NCBI GenBank assembly: GCA_040218875.1
Contig: JAVJQP010000008.1
Source of the DNA: Coleofasciculus sp937127375
GTDB taxonomy: Bacteria; Cyanobacteriota; Cyanobacteriia; Cyanobacteriales; Coleofasciculaceae
DNA length: 64,000 nt
Reading direction: 5' to 3' (one strand)
Shown piece after piece: positions 35,701-43,581 of the stretch; the stretch's first letter is position 1; each line of letters starts with the position of its first letter. The translations under genes and the position numbers were made by a program. Under the pieces are notes generated by a model. The model was not told the DNA's origin, did no database searches, and saw only the letters and a list, made by a program, of their open reading frames with translations.

Positions 35701-37165
35701 GGATGGCTACCAGGCAGTCCGAACCTTACGCCAGCGAGAAGGAACAGACCGCCATACCGTAATTATTGGCATGACCGCTTACGCCATGCAAGGCGATCGC
35801 GAAAAATGTCTAGCTGCAGGAATGGATGACTATCTGAGTAAGCCTGTGATGGTGAAAAACTTGGCACCCGTATTAGAACGATGGTCCTCCGTGGTCAAAG
35901 GCGTCTCCCCCAAACCTGAACGTCCCTCTCCGGCTCAATCCACGAGTAGTCTACTCTCTAATGTCGTAGACTGGAAGCGTCTCAAGGAAATCTCCGAAGG
36001 TGATCCAGGATTTCAACTCGAGTTAGTCCAAGGCTTTATTAAAGAAGGCGCGAGTTTTATTAACCAAGCAAAACAGGCATTAGCGAATAAAGACTGGGTT
36101 ATGGTTACCAATAAAGCCCACCAACTCAAAGGTGCCAGTTCCTCCGTCGCCGTGCAAACCATGCCCGATGTGGCGGAACAACTGCGACATGAGGCGAGAA
36201 CAAAAAATGGCGAGAGTAGCGCTAAACTAATTGGGGAGTTAGAGAAACTCCTTGAGCAACTAAAAGGACATATCGACCTAAATACCACCTCGCTGAAAGA
36301 GGAACTACCCAACAAAGGATGGGATTTTCAACAAGAGGTTGCTGAGTTAGCAGCAAAGACATCGAAATTGAAAGCGGAAACAGAACCACAGCAGTCGCTA
36401 ACTCTTTTGTTAGTGGAAGATACGCCAATTAACCTGAAATTAGTCCAGCATCAAGTCCGCCTCCTAGGTCATCAGTGGGATTCTGCGGAAAATGGTGAAA
36501 AAGCCCTGGAAAAATTGGCAGAGAATGATTATGACATTGTGTTAATGGATTGTCAGATGCCAGTGATGGATGGCTATGAAGCCACGCAAGCCTTACGGCA
36601 ACGGGAAGGTAAAGACCACCATACGATTGTGATTGGCATGACCGCTTATGCGATGCCAGGCGATCGAGATAAATGTATTGCAGCGGGAATGGATGACTAT
36701 CTGAGTAAACCGGTGATGGTGAAAGAACTGAAAGTCATGTTACAGCGATGGTCATTGGTGGTCAAGGAAAATAAGGCAAAATCCAGCAAACAGATGGACA
36801 GCCAAGATAGGACCCAAGGGACTGTCGATCCGGTGGATTGGAGTGCATTGTCAGAAATTTCTGGTGGTGATCCAGAGTTTCAGTTGGAATTGGTGAAAGG
36901 ATTTATTAATGATGGGTCAATGTTTCTCTCCCAAGTCCACCAAGCCTTGGCGGATCAAGATTGGGTAACGTTAGCGAATAAAGCTCATCAACTCAAGGGT
37001 TCTAGTGCGTCTGTGGCGGTGGAATCGATGTCAGATTTAGCGCGTCAACTGAATGATTGCGCTGATGAGAAAAATTTAGAGGAGGCGAAGGAATTGATGA
37101 GTCAAATGGAGGAAATTATGGCGCAGGTTAAGGCGTCGGTGGAGAAGAAAGCAGCAGGGGGATAG
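32729..37165 (+). CDS. Hybrid sensor histidine kinase: HAMP-PAS-PAS-HK-REC-(REC-HPT)x2
   Basis: The 1478-residue protein has TM1 at about 8-27, an extracytoplasmic helical domain, TM2 at about 195-217 and a HAMP domain (218-270). Two PAS domains follow (about 272-390 and 393-510). The kinase has the phospho-accepting H538 in MSHEIRTP, the N box NLVSNSIKF and G boxes DTGIGI and GGTGLGL. Receiver 1 has D840 (LLDMKMPKIDG). Receiver 2 (D985) and HPT 1 (H1131, AHQLKGASSS) are repeated as receiver 3 (D1274) and HPT 2 (H1420). All phosphorelay residues are intact, including the receiver lysines (892, 1038, 1327). The REC-HPT pair is an internal tandem duplication. No partner regulator is adjacent; input signal unknown. 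Confidence 0.95.
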   Translation: MKLKTKFISGFLGVASLVAVLGIITIQTKKNVDEQFNQITEGTTRQLVALNQIKAASLRLTNKAYSYAVIEGKSTTTSPTAQDEEPEKQAKVDFQQSVAALDQYLAEFQSFANNPQAQSFYRELKISKLLLAEISQEILALDDTNFRRTDILAKRQALENAEDQFLAVVDQAITFHTNTLEEENQTANRSSTYSLIINLTAITGVVAVSIIFGIVLADRVTKPIVKLKEAASKIGEGDFDTYVEVQTKDELSVLADTFNQMSKQLQETTVSKSYLDNIISSLSDGLIVLNKNIRVESFNEATLFLSGYSPKELRDQPLERFFKEDNFLAHLQANDSQQSGFLGRYETTFFTKKGTSVPVSVTASVMKNSSDRIQGIVCLVQDISARKRADEALRRQALMFETIYDGVIVTDLKGHILDWNPAAERIFGYEKTEVLGQTCGMVYQPDEATALTQQMLDSLLHEGRWTREIEFIRKDGNKGVCETVVVPLRDDLGRPIAAIGVNRDVTERKEYENKLVEAREAAVEAARAKAQFLANMSHEIRTPMNGVLGMSELLLTTDLNPRQLDFVKTLQVSGEHLLGVINDILDFSKLEAGEMRLDVDELNINRSLEDVLDLCSPQAEAKDLELALLVDTDVPRRLMGDVGRLRQICTNLVSNSIKFTESGEVVIRVSVHQELPDQDKLQLRFAVRDTGIGINPEDKSKLFQAFSQVDSSTTRKYGGTGLGLAICKQLVEMMGGEIGVESQLGVGSTFWFTITFGKVPVGTEENQSDRIFSNLPISPESLQGKRVLIVDDRPINRQIVKYQLEARGMEVDEADNGIIALNAMQASAEAGKPYDVALLDMKMPKIDGSTLGRLILAEPDWAKTKLVLMTSMHAGDSAQPLLKSGFADYLVKPVKESQLLESLQKILAAEIPATLFSTQSAILDPSQPAPQPTCLKILLVEDTPINLKLVRHQVQLLGHESESAENGQEALDKIAQNDYDIVLMDCQMPVMDGYQAVRTLRQREGTDRHTVIIGMTAYAMQGDREKCLAAGMDDYLSKPVMVKNLAPVLERWSSVVKGVSPKPERPSPAQSTSSLLSNVVDWKRLKEISEGDPGFQLELVQGFIKEGASFINQAKQALANKDWVMVTNKAHQLKGASSSVAVQTMPDVAEQLRHEARTKNGESSAKLIGELEKLLEQLKGHIDLNTTSLKEELPNKGWDFQQEVAELAAKTSKLKAETEPQQSLTLLLVEDTPINLKLVQHQVRLLGHQWDSAENGEKALEKLAENDYDIVLMDCQMPVMDGYEATQALRQREGKDHHTIVIGMTAYAMPGDRDKCIAAGMDDYLSKPVMVKELKVMLQRWSLVVKENKAKSSKQMDSQDRTQGTVDPVDWSALSEISGGDPEFQLELVKGFINDGSMFLSQVHQALADQDWVTLANKAHQLKGSSASVAVESMSDLARQLNDCADEKNLEEAKELMSQMEEIMAQVKASVEKKAAGG

Positions 37166-37231
37166 GAAAAGTTTGAGTTTATATGCACTGATGTGTATTA
37201 GTCAGAACTTCCATTCGTAAGTGAGGTACAC

Positions 37232-37264
37232 AGATCCCCGACTTCTTAGAGAAGTCGGGGATCT
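37232..37264. repeat. Perfect 15-base-stem hairpin
   Basis: 'agatccccgacttct' and 'agaagtcggggatct' form a perfect stem with a 3-base loop, 66 bases after the kinase stop. No T-run follows, so it is a palindromic repeat that may act as a terminator or protect the 3' end. Confidence 0.75.
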
Positions 37265-37352
37265 AGCTTGGATAGTGACATTTAAAACCCTTATACATCA
37301 AGGTTTAGCTGTTCCCTACCCTGACCACAACAGTTATTCAGCAAACCCTATA

Positions 37353-37811
37353 CTAGAGATTGCACGTACTAACACGAGCAAACAAATCATCACGAAGATC
37401 TCCCCACGCCAACCATCCCATGACTCCACCCGCAGGAAGATGTCCTATTGGTGCATTCTGATTAAATATCAGCTCATTGTAACTTTGCCACCGATTCGAC
37501 ACCCGCCAGCCAATCTGATCAGCAAATGCCATCAAATTTTTTCCTGATTGCTCATAAATCCGCTTCTGAACACTAAAACCTAATTTCCCACTGCTAGACT
37601 TAATCCAAAGTTGATCAATCGCCCTAAGTTCCTGACAAGGAAATTGCTGAATATCTTGATTCGTTAAATAGCCGCGTTTATCCGCACCCGTAATTTCTAA
37701 GATAATCGTAAACGTTTCCTCGTCTGCTTCTCGCCACTGCCCTGCTGCTAACAGTTCGTCAAGTTTACTATAGTTTGCCCCTTCAGAAGAGCTTAAACTA
37801 TCTTCAAACAT
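37353..37811 (-). CDS. GUN4-domain protein
   Basis: The 152-residue protein begins MFEDSLSSSEGANYSKLDELLAAGQWREADEETF, followed by FPCQELRAIDQLWIKSSSGKLGFSVQKRIYE and APIGHLPAGG. These are the GUN4 hallmarks; this domain binds protoporphyrin and Mg-protoporphyrin and, in true Gun4, activates Mg-chelatase. The N-terminal helical extension of genuine Gun4 (about 230 residues in all) is missing. So it is a single-domain GUN4-like protein, possibly a tetrapyrrole sensor, and not necessarily the chelatase activator. Confidence 0.85.
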   Translation of the reverse strand: MFEDSLSSSEGANYSKLDELLAAGQWREADEETFTIILEITGADKRGYLTNQDIQQFPCQELRAIDQLWIKSSSGKLGFSVQKRIYEQSGKNLMAFADQIGWRVSNRWQSYNELIFNQNAPIGHLPAGGVMGWLAWGDLRDDLFARVSTCNL

Positions 37812-37915
37812 ACGCTTTCTTGTAAATCAATATACAGTAGAGATTTGGTATCCTGATCACCCAGTTTTTTCTACTGTATAACTTAATCAATCATTCCCTA
37901 CCCGAATCAGAACGA

Positions 37916-38215
37916 TTAAGCTAACAATACATAATGACGAATATCTGGCGGTGCAGCGAACAACTCTTCGCCTTCTAAAAACGCTTGCTGAATGTGAGCC
38001 GAGTCCAAATGTACTCGCCACGCTTGCTCACTTTCCCATTCTGCGACAAAGGCAAACTCTGTGGGAATCGCTGGACTTTGTAATAACTCGTAAGTGATAC
38101 AACCGGGTTCCTTGCGCGTCGCTTCAACGATTTCTAACAACAGTGCTTTGAGTTTCTCTTCCTTCCCCGGATGCGCGACGACACGAGCTAATACTCGGAT
38201 TGCTGAGTTTACCAT
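37916..38215 (-). CDS. Antibiotic biosynthesis monooxygenase (ABM) domain protein
   Basis: About 99 residues from MVNSAIRVLARVVAHPGKEEKL; an alternative start three codons earlier (38224) is possible. The ABM ferredoxin-like fold is shown by IRVLARVVAHPGKEEKLKALLLEI, KEPGCITYELLQ and FAFVAEWESEQAWRVHLDSAHIQQ. Homologues include quinol monooxygenase YgiN and heme-degrading enzymes; this one lacks distinguishing residues. Single gene, followed downstream by the GUN4-like gene in the same orientation. Confidence 0.8.
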   Translation of the reverse strand: MVNSAIRVLARVVAHPGKEEKLKALLLEIVEATRKEPGCITYELLQSPAIPTEFAFVAEWESEQAWRVHLDSAHIQQAFLEGEELFAAPPDIRHYVLLA

Positions 38216-38303
38216 GATAATCAATCCTCTGCGTACATCTCCTCACCAATAAAAGGCTACCGCAGTTCGGAACGCGATCGCAAAAACCAAGCCCATACAA
38301 AAA

Positions 38304-38345
38304 TACGGCGGAAAAACTCCCTGGATCAGAGGTTTTCCCGCCGTT
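38304..38345 (-). terminator. Second hairpin downstream of ycf35
   Basis: Stem of 'cggcgggaaaacctc' with 'gagtttttccgccg' on the minus strand, followed by 'tattttt'. It lies between ycf35 and the ABM gene. Acts as a back-up terminator or simply ends leader sequence. Confidence 0.55.
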
Positions 38346-38388
38346 ATTATGTTATGGAAAAGACTAGAACATTTGTTCTATAACCTTT

Positions 38389-38428
38389 GAAAAAAACGGG
38401 TCAACCCCAAATCAATTGGTTAACCCGT
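38389..38428 (-). terminator. Rho-independent terminator of the RHH-ycf46-ycf35 operon
   Basis: On the minus strand 'acgggttaacc' pairs with 'ggttgacccgt' (one G-T mismatch), and TTTTTTT follows directly. It sits 24 bases beyond the ycf35 stop. Confidence 0.8.
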
Positions 38429-38451
38429 AAGCTTGGGAACGCCTTGATGGA

Positions 38452-38805
38452 CTATTTTTGTACCACCAGTTTAACGTTGGCATTTTGTAAGCCACGTTGC
38501 TTGACCTCTGCTAAGGTCTTGTTAACGGCATACTTCTGGTTGATCGAGTTGATCAGTTCGGTTTGGTTGTGCTTTTTAGCAACACCCCACAGGTCAGCGA
38601 TCAGGTCAAAGGAACCATCGCCATTGCGAGACCAACCGAGGTCATACTCGCCTTCGAGAACAGCAACGATGTCCGAACGAACACGTTGACCGTTGTAGCC
38701 GCGCACATCAGCTTCCGTTTTAACGGAAATACCTAGATCGCTCAAAGAAGCCTTTAAGATTTCGGCGTCGGTGATCTTGGTACGCAGAGTGCTAAAGTGA
38801 GACAT
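38452..38805 (-). CDS. ycf35: Ycf35 / DUF1257 protein
   Basis: The 117-residue protein starts at ATG 38803-38805 (MSHFSTLRTKITDAEIL), with GGAGGA about 9 bases before; a start 13 codons upstream is rejected for lack of one. DUF1257 features: LKASLSDLGI, VRGYNGQRVRSDIVAVLEGEYDLGWSRN and DLIADLWGVAKK. It is encoded in red-algal plastids as ycf35. Function not established. It is 144 bases downstream of the ycf46-type ATPase gene in the same direction, and ends at a strong terminator. Confidence 0.9.
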   Translation of the reverse strand: MSHFSTLRTKITDAEILKASLSDLGISVKTEADVRGYNGQRVRSDIVAVLEGEYDLGWSRNGDGSFDLIADLWGVAKKHNQTELINSINQKYAVNKTLAEVKQRGLQNANVKLVVQK

Positions 38806-38949
38806 TTTAGATTTCCTCCAGTAGAGATAGAAAACAAACGACAACGTAGCTTTTTTCTTGGGTCTGCCGCGGTTAAATTGCGGCGTCTTTTGAAACTGCT
38901 AGCAAGTATTTGCTAGCCTTTCCTCCTGTTGGGAGCAGGAGAAAGCCTT

Positions 38950-40461
38950 TTAGAACTCCATTCGCTGATATTCAGCAACGGAGGCTGCAGCAGGTCGCGC
39001 TCTCTGTCTTGCCCAGTCCCTCAGGGCTGTGACCTGCTCAGTCATTGTCCGAGAAAGCGGTAGCGTGGCTTTGATCGCCGCTATAATATCCAGTTGGGTG
39101 AATTCCCGGTCTTGTGCAAATGCCTCGTACATTGCAGCGATGAGGGCTTGCTCAATTTCTGCACCGGAAAAACCGTCACAAATTGTCGCCAACTGTTCGA
39201 TATCAAAGCGCTCTATATCTCGACGCCGCTTACTCAGATGAATCTTAAATATTTGCTGACGCTCTTCTTTATTCGGTAAGTCAACAAAGAATATTTCGTC
39301 AAATCGACCTTTGCGGAGAAACTCTCCCGGTAGCCGTTCCACTCGGTTAGCTGTCGCCATGACAAATACAGGCGATGTTTTCTCTTGCATCCAGGTTAGG
39401 AAGGAACCAAAGATGCGGCTAGAGGTGCCACCATCGGAGTCAGCCGAACCACTGCTCCCCGCAAAAGACTTGTCCAGCTCATCAATGAAAAGGATGGCGG
39501 GTGAAATCGATTCTGCTGTTTTTAGGGCATTTCTCAAGTTGGCTTCTGAGCGACCAACCATGGAACCATCATACACCCGACCCATATCTAACCGCAATAG
39601 CGGTAGTCCCCAAAGGCGAGACGTTGTCTTGGCAATGAGGGATTTTCCGCATCCGGGAACTCCCAGAATCAGCATCCCTTTGGGTTGGGGTAAACCATAC
39701 TCTCTTGCCCGTTCAGTGAAAGCGCCCGATCGCTGTTTCAGCCATCGCTTCAGCTCTTCTAAACCACCAATGGCATCAATGGTTTCATCCTCTTCAATAT
39801 ACTCTAAAATACCATTGCGACGAATGAGCTGTTTTTTCTCAGAAAGCACAATATCGACTTCCGCTTCCGTGAGACGCCCAGCTTTGACTTGGGCTTTGCG
39901 ATACACTTTCTCCGCTTCGTCTCGCGTCAAACCCAATGCGGCTTTCAGGAGTTTCTCCCGCGTTTCCGTGGTGGTGCGACGCCCTTTGGTTTTTTCCAAT
40001 TGCTGAGACAGCACTTGGTTAAGTTCGGTCAAATCCGGTAAGGGGTAGTCGATAACCACCACTTCCTTCTCTAACTCGATCGGCACCTGCTGCATGGGAG
40101 ACATGAGTACAATCGTCTTCTGAGCCGCCTTGAAGCTCGCGATCGCATCCCGCAGCCATCGGGTTGTTGCTGGAGAATCAATAAATGGATGTAGATCCTT
40201 AAATATATAGATACCAGGTTCTTTTTGTTGAATAACCCATTGAACAGCTGCTTCTGGAGAGACTGTATTGTGTTGGGTGATGTGGCGTGATTGACCATAC
40301 TCCACAATCCCATGGGTGACAGTCCACACGAATACGCGCCGTTGCTGATTCTTATTTTGAGCAATCATGGCTATTGCCCGTTCTGTCCGCTCTTCCTCTG
40401 ACGTCACCAGGTAGATTAGAGGGTATTGAGCTTGAATGAGAATACTTATCTCTTCTTGCAT
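38950..40461 (-). CDS. ycf46: Ycf46-type AAA ATPase
   Basis: The 503-residue protein starts at ATG 40459-40461 (MQEEISILIQAQYPLIYLVTSEEERTE). The frame stays open 61 codons further upstream, but that part is not protein-like. The N-terminal half is a degenerate AAA-like domain. The C-terminal half is a classical AAA module: GVPGCGKS (Walker A), ILFIDELDK (Walker B), SSRIFGSFLTWMQEK, the second-region-of-homology arginines in ANRVERLPGEFLRKGRFDE, and a C-terminal lid. Homologues in Synechocystis (slr0374 group) belong to a stress-responsive operon, as I recall. Soluble, probably a hexameric remodelling ATPase. Confidence 0.9.
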   Translation of the reverse strand: MQEEISILIQAQYPLIYLVTSEEERTERAIAMIAQNKNQQRRVFVWTVTHGIVEYGQSRHITQHNTVSPEAAVQWVIQQKEPGIYIFKDLHPFIDSPATTRWLRDAIASFKAAQKTIVLMSPMQQVPIELEKEVVVIDYPLPDLTELNQVLSQQLEKTKGRRTTTETREKLLKAALGLTRDEAEKVYRKAQVKAGRLTEAEVDIVLSEKKQLIRRNGILEYIEEDETIDAIGGLEELKRWLKQRSGAFTERAREYGLPQPKGMLILGVPGCGKSLIAKTTSRLWGLPLLRLDMGRVYDGSMVGRSEANLRNALKTAESISPAILFIDELDKSFAGSSGSADSDGGTSSRIFGSFLTWMQEKTSPVFVMATANRVERLPGEFLRKGRFDEIFFVDLPNKEERQQIFKIHLSKRRRDIERFDIEQLATICDGFSGAEIEQALIAAMYEAFAQDREFTQLDIIAAIKATLPLSRTMTEQVTALRDWARQRARPAAASVAEYQRMEF

Positions 40462-40546
40462 GACTATCGACCTACTTAGAGACGGCACAACCACTGCCCA
40501 AACATCATTAATAGAACTCTCGCAGTTAGCTGTTTTTGTAACACTA

Positions 40547-40909
40547 TCAACAAGGAACAAGTTCCTCTTCGCCCTGAGAATCGGTATGAGAATCGGTACG
40601 GGATTTAACTTCTTCTCGCACTTTCTCGACAGGCAGTTCATCATCCAGAAGGCTGGGCTGATTTTTTAGGGCAACCATATCTCCATCTTGAATAACAACT
40701 GAGTTAGAACATTCGGGGCAATTGTATACCCGATGAGTATTCCCGTAGGATGCTTCTACCTCGTCAACCACTTCCGGGTGGTGTAGATAGAATACGATTG
40801 CTCTCTCGACCATCGCCGACATTGAGTCTGAGTCAACGGCTGCTCGGATTTTGAGCTGGCGATGAAGTCCTGGTGGGAGATACAACGTAACTTTTTGCTT
40901 GTCTTGCAT
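40547..40909 (-). CDS. Ribbon-helix-helix-type regulatory protein
   Basis: The 120-residue protein starts at MQDKQKVTLYLPPGLHRQLKIRAAVDSDSMSAMVERAIVFYL, a ribbon-helix-helix DNA-binding domain. A short Cys pair (NCPEC) lies in the middle and the acidic tail ends EEELVPC. A start 16 codons upstream reads non-conserved sequence. It lies 85 bases before the ycf46-type gene in the same direction, in line with the three-gene cluster that I recall from Synechocystis (slr0373 region), and may regulate the operon. Confidence 0.75.
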   Translation of the reverse strand: MQDKQKVTLYLPPGLHRQLKIRAAVDSDSMSAMVERAIVFYLHHPEVVDEVEASYGNTHRVYNCPECSNSVVIQDGDMVALKNQPSLLDDELPVEKVREEVKSRTDSHTDSQGEEELVPC

Positions 40910-41066
40910 ATTATTTTCAATCGTTTTACCCGGGTATGTATGCCAGATTAGCGCCATTCTCCTTGGCTGTCAATACAGTAAGCCAGCATGACGGCAACTT
41001 TGTAATATTTCTTTACATTATCCCGTTCTGATGCCCGATCAGGCGTGGAGAAGATGGGGAAGATTG

Positions 41067-41130
41067 TGTAGGGGCGGGTTTCACTACTATCTTTTCGGTT
41101 ACACCTAGATGTAAATAAACCCGCCCCGAC
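41067..41130. repeat. GGGGCGGGTTT hairpin repeat
   Basis: Arms 'gtaggggcgggttt' and 'aaacccgcccc' enclose 'actactatcttttcgg...'. The reverse complement of 18547-18608 aligns along its whole length. The 15229-15290 copy shares the arms only. Followed by 'aatgaccaatgacaaatgac' units. Confidence 0.75.
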
Positions 41131-41165
41131 TTTACAAATGACCAATGACAAATGACTCTTGATAA

Positions 41166-41666
41166 ATGACCTGGAAATTCATTGCTAGAATCGCGCCACT
41201 GGCTGTCTTACTCGTAAGCTGTCAGGGTACTAACGTGGATTTGCCAGAAAGCTGGAACACCTACCGCAACCCCCGCTTTAACTTTGAGTTCCTCTATCCC
41301 AACAATTGGATACCCTTTCCCATACCTGACAATCTTGATGGTCGAGCCTTTCGTGATCCGAAGAATCCCGACTGTGAGATTAGGGGATGGGCAGAATTTG
41401 CCGAACCAGGAACCCCATCACCTGAGAGTACATCCAAACCACTCAATCCATCTCAACCTCAAAATTTCTTCACTGAACAAGGTGAAACGGGTCAACTTCA
41501 GGTGAACCTTGACTCTGATATCAGTTTGATGACCCTAACCCTGACCCAGGAAAATGTAAGCTACAACTGGCAGGGACGTTGTGAGAGCGAACAATTTGCT
41601 GATTACTATCGCTTTTTCTATTACATTGCTCGTCAGTATCGTCTTCCAGTAGCTGAGGAGAACTGA
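41166..41666 (+). CDS. Putative lipoprotein
   Basis: The 166-residue protein has a short signal ending in the lipobox LLVSC (Cys19), so it is probably a lipid-anchored lumenal or periplasmic protein. The mature part begins with WNTYRNPRFNFEFLYPNNWIPFPIPDNLDGRAFRDP, which resembles PsbP-like folds (a Tyr-Pro-x-x-Trp segment after a beta strand). A proline-rich stretch follows (EPGTPSPESTSKPL). Partner and role unknown; the PsbP similarity is weak. Confidence 0.65.
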   Translation: MTWKFIARIAPLAVLLVSCQGTNVDLPESWNTYRNPRFNFEFLYPNNWIPFPIPDNLDGRAFRDPKNPDCEIRGWAEFAEPGTPSPESTSKPLNPSQPQNFFTEQGETGQLQVNLDSDISLMTLTLTQENVSYNWQGRCESEQFADYYRFFYYIARQYRLPVAEEN

Positions 41667-41927
41667 TAGCTGCAAATCCGCATCCATACAAAATGGGTAG
41701 TTGCGCTGTCTTCTCTATCAGTCTCGGCATCACCGACAATAAACTCTTTCTTAATTCAAGAAAATATGCTCCGATTTGCCGCCTTGCAAAAAGGTTGATG
41801 TAGCAACGGTTAAGGGATTGCGGGATGTTTAGCGCGATCGCATCCGGCTATCCATCTAAAAGAACACATCCTTTCTTTGTAAAATACGGAAGTGCGATCG
41901 CATTACTGCCTTACTTGGGTATGAACC

Positions 41928-42605
41928 ATGTCCTCAGAACTTCCCTCCCCGACTAATTCCCCAACAAGTTCCACACCCCTGCGAGTTGTGATTGTGGAAG
42001 ATGATCCCATGATGCAACTTGGCTTAGAACAATCCTTATCCACTAACCCCCAGCTTGAACTGGTGGGACAAGCTGAAGATGGCTATATGGGCGTGGAGAT
42101 GACCAAACAACTCCGACCTGATATCGTGGTCATGGATATTGGTTTGCCGCGTTTAGATGGGATTGCTGCTACTCAGCAAATTAAAGCGGAACTCCCTGAG
42201 GTGAGAGTGGTCATCCTCACCTCTCATACCACCGATCGCGAAATTATTGCCTCACTCTCTAGCGGTGCTGATGCTTATTGTGTTAAAGGATCAAGTGTAG
42301 AACGATTACTCCAGGCGATCGCAGCGGCGGCTGAAGGTGCAACGTACCTCGATCCTCAAATTGGTCGTCAAGTTCTCAAGCATCTGTCTCCCCCTTCTCC
42401 CACAGGCAATGTTTCCAATTTGTCACAACGAGAGCTAGAAGTCTTAAAACTGATCGTAGAAGGCAATAGTAATCCAGAGATTGCCGCTAAACTCTACCTC
42501 AGCGCCAATACCGTTAAAACCCATGTACGCGGGATCATGAACAAACTTTCGGTAGATGACCGGGTACAAGCGGCGGTGGTGGCGTTGCGATCGGGCATAG
42601 TTTAA
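41928..42605 (+). CDS. NarL/FixJ-family response regulator
   Basis: The 225-residue protein has a receiver domain at about 18-135: acidic pair EDD, phospho-acceptor Asp in VVMDIGLPRLDG (about 71), Thr in ILTSHT, Lys in CVKGSS. The LuxR-type HTH domain is at about 160-222 (LSQRELEVLKLIVEGNSNPEIAAKLYLSANTVKTHVRGIMNKL). No kinase gene lies beside it; the hybrid kinase at 32.7 kb is 4.8 kb away. Targets unknown. Confidence 0.92.
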   Translation: MSSELPSPTNSPTSSTPLRVVIVEDDPMMQLGLEQSLSTNPQLELVGQAEDGYMGVEMTKQLRPDIVVMDIGLPRLDGIAATQQIKAELPEVRVVILTSHTTDREIIASLSSGADAYCVKGSSVERLLQAIAAAAEGATYLDPQIGRQVLKHLSPPSPTGNVSNLSQRELEVLKLIVEGNSNPEIAAKLYLSANTVKTHVRGIMNKLSVDDRVQAAVVALRSGIV

Positions 42606-43581
42606 TGTCTTATATCGTTCGTTTACCCCTGTGTACCTGAAGTCCCCATCTTCCCACGTCGCTAACAATGTGGGACGAAGTATTCTGCTAAATTTTACTA
42701 AAATTTACACTTTTTTATACTTTTATAGTATAGTAGCTACAGATAGCTGCTCGATAAGGAAACCTGCCGGTGGCAGATATCATCCATAACCAGAGTGTAA
42801 GTGATGAATCCTTGTCCACTGGATGTCAGACTATTGTTGAATTCTGAGGTATCCCAGTTTTGTTGTTAGCTTTGGCTCAAGTAAACTCTTGCCAACCTGC
42901 TAAGGCGTTAGTCCTATGGGCAGAGTACTGAGTACGGCAAATACTAATCGAGGTTGAACACAATTCCCCTAGGATTTGATGGCATAGCCAATTTAATCCG
43001 TATATTGGCGGTTTTGTCATCAAAACTAGACTGTTGAGAGTATTTTCGATCTAATAATGACTTCCAATCTGTTTCAACGAGTTGCCATCGCTCTAAAGCG
43101 GTTGACTTTAGGGGATTGCAATCAACAACAGCCTGGGTTAAACCAATATCGGCAATGCTACAGCGCTCAGATATTACAACCCTGACCTTATCTATTGCAA
43201 CCTTCAAAAACATCATTGTTGGTAATATAAGTAACACGGGTAATATGATGTCCGGACCCATCACCCTTAATAAAAAAGCCCGAAACCCTTGCGGTTAAAG
43301 CATTGTTATTAGGGGCAATTCACCGGACTTGATATAATGCGTTCAATCTTGACTTCCCATCAGGAGAATATTGACTGACTGGGTTTTCCAGCCAACGATT
43401 GAGTCATTTTTGAGTAGATACTCAACTCATTAGAGTAAGTAGGAAGTCAAAAGGGAAAATCATAACTGTGGACACTCGACAACCCTAAATTTATCGAAGC
43501 TATCAAATTATATTCCCATCCAAGTTGCATTGGGATCGGGAATAGTACCAATTTTAATGGTAAACACCTGGAGGTAGTTGC
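42606..43581. other. 0.98 kb intergenic region before ggpS
   Basis: Contains a low-confidence ORF on the minus strand (42944-43264). The rest is AT-rich, and the last 300 bases should hold the ggpS promoter, which in other strains responds to salt. I could not identify a convincing operator. Confidence 0.5.
42944..43264 (-). CDS. Hypothetical protein, weakly supported
   Basis: The 106-residue frame begins MMGPDIILPVLLILPTMMFLKV, one hydrophobic segment, then a polar domain (ALERWQLVETDWKSLLDRKYSQQSSFDD...). No clear ribosome site. It looks protein-like but no homologue comes to mind; it may be a relic. Confidence 0.35.
   Translation of the reverse strand: MMGPDIILPVLLILPTMMFLKVAIDKVRVVISERCSIADIGLTQAVVDCNPLKSTALERWQLVETDWKSLLDRKYSQQSSFDDKTANIRIKLAMPSNPRGIVFNLD

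Noticed and set aside
37221..37547. 108-codon plus-strand ORF after the hybrid kinase
   Set aside because: It begins in a palindromic repeat and lies antisense to the GUN4-like gene.
40462..40644. Upstream extension of the Ycf46-type ATPase
   Set aside because: The frame is open but the sequence has no family similarity and covers the intergenic region; MQEEISILIQ is the known family opening.
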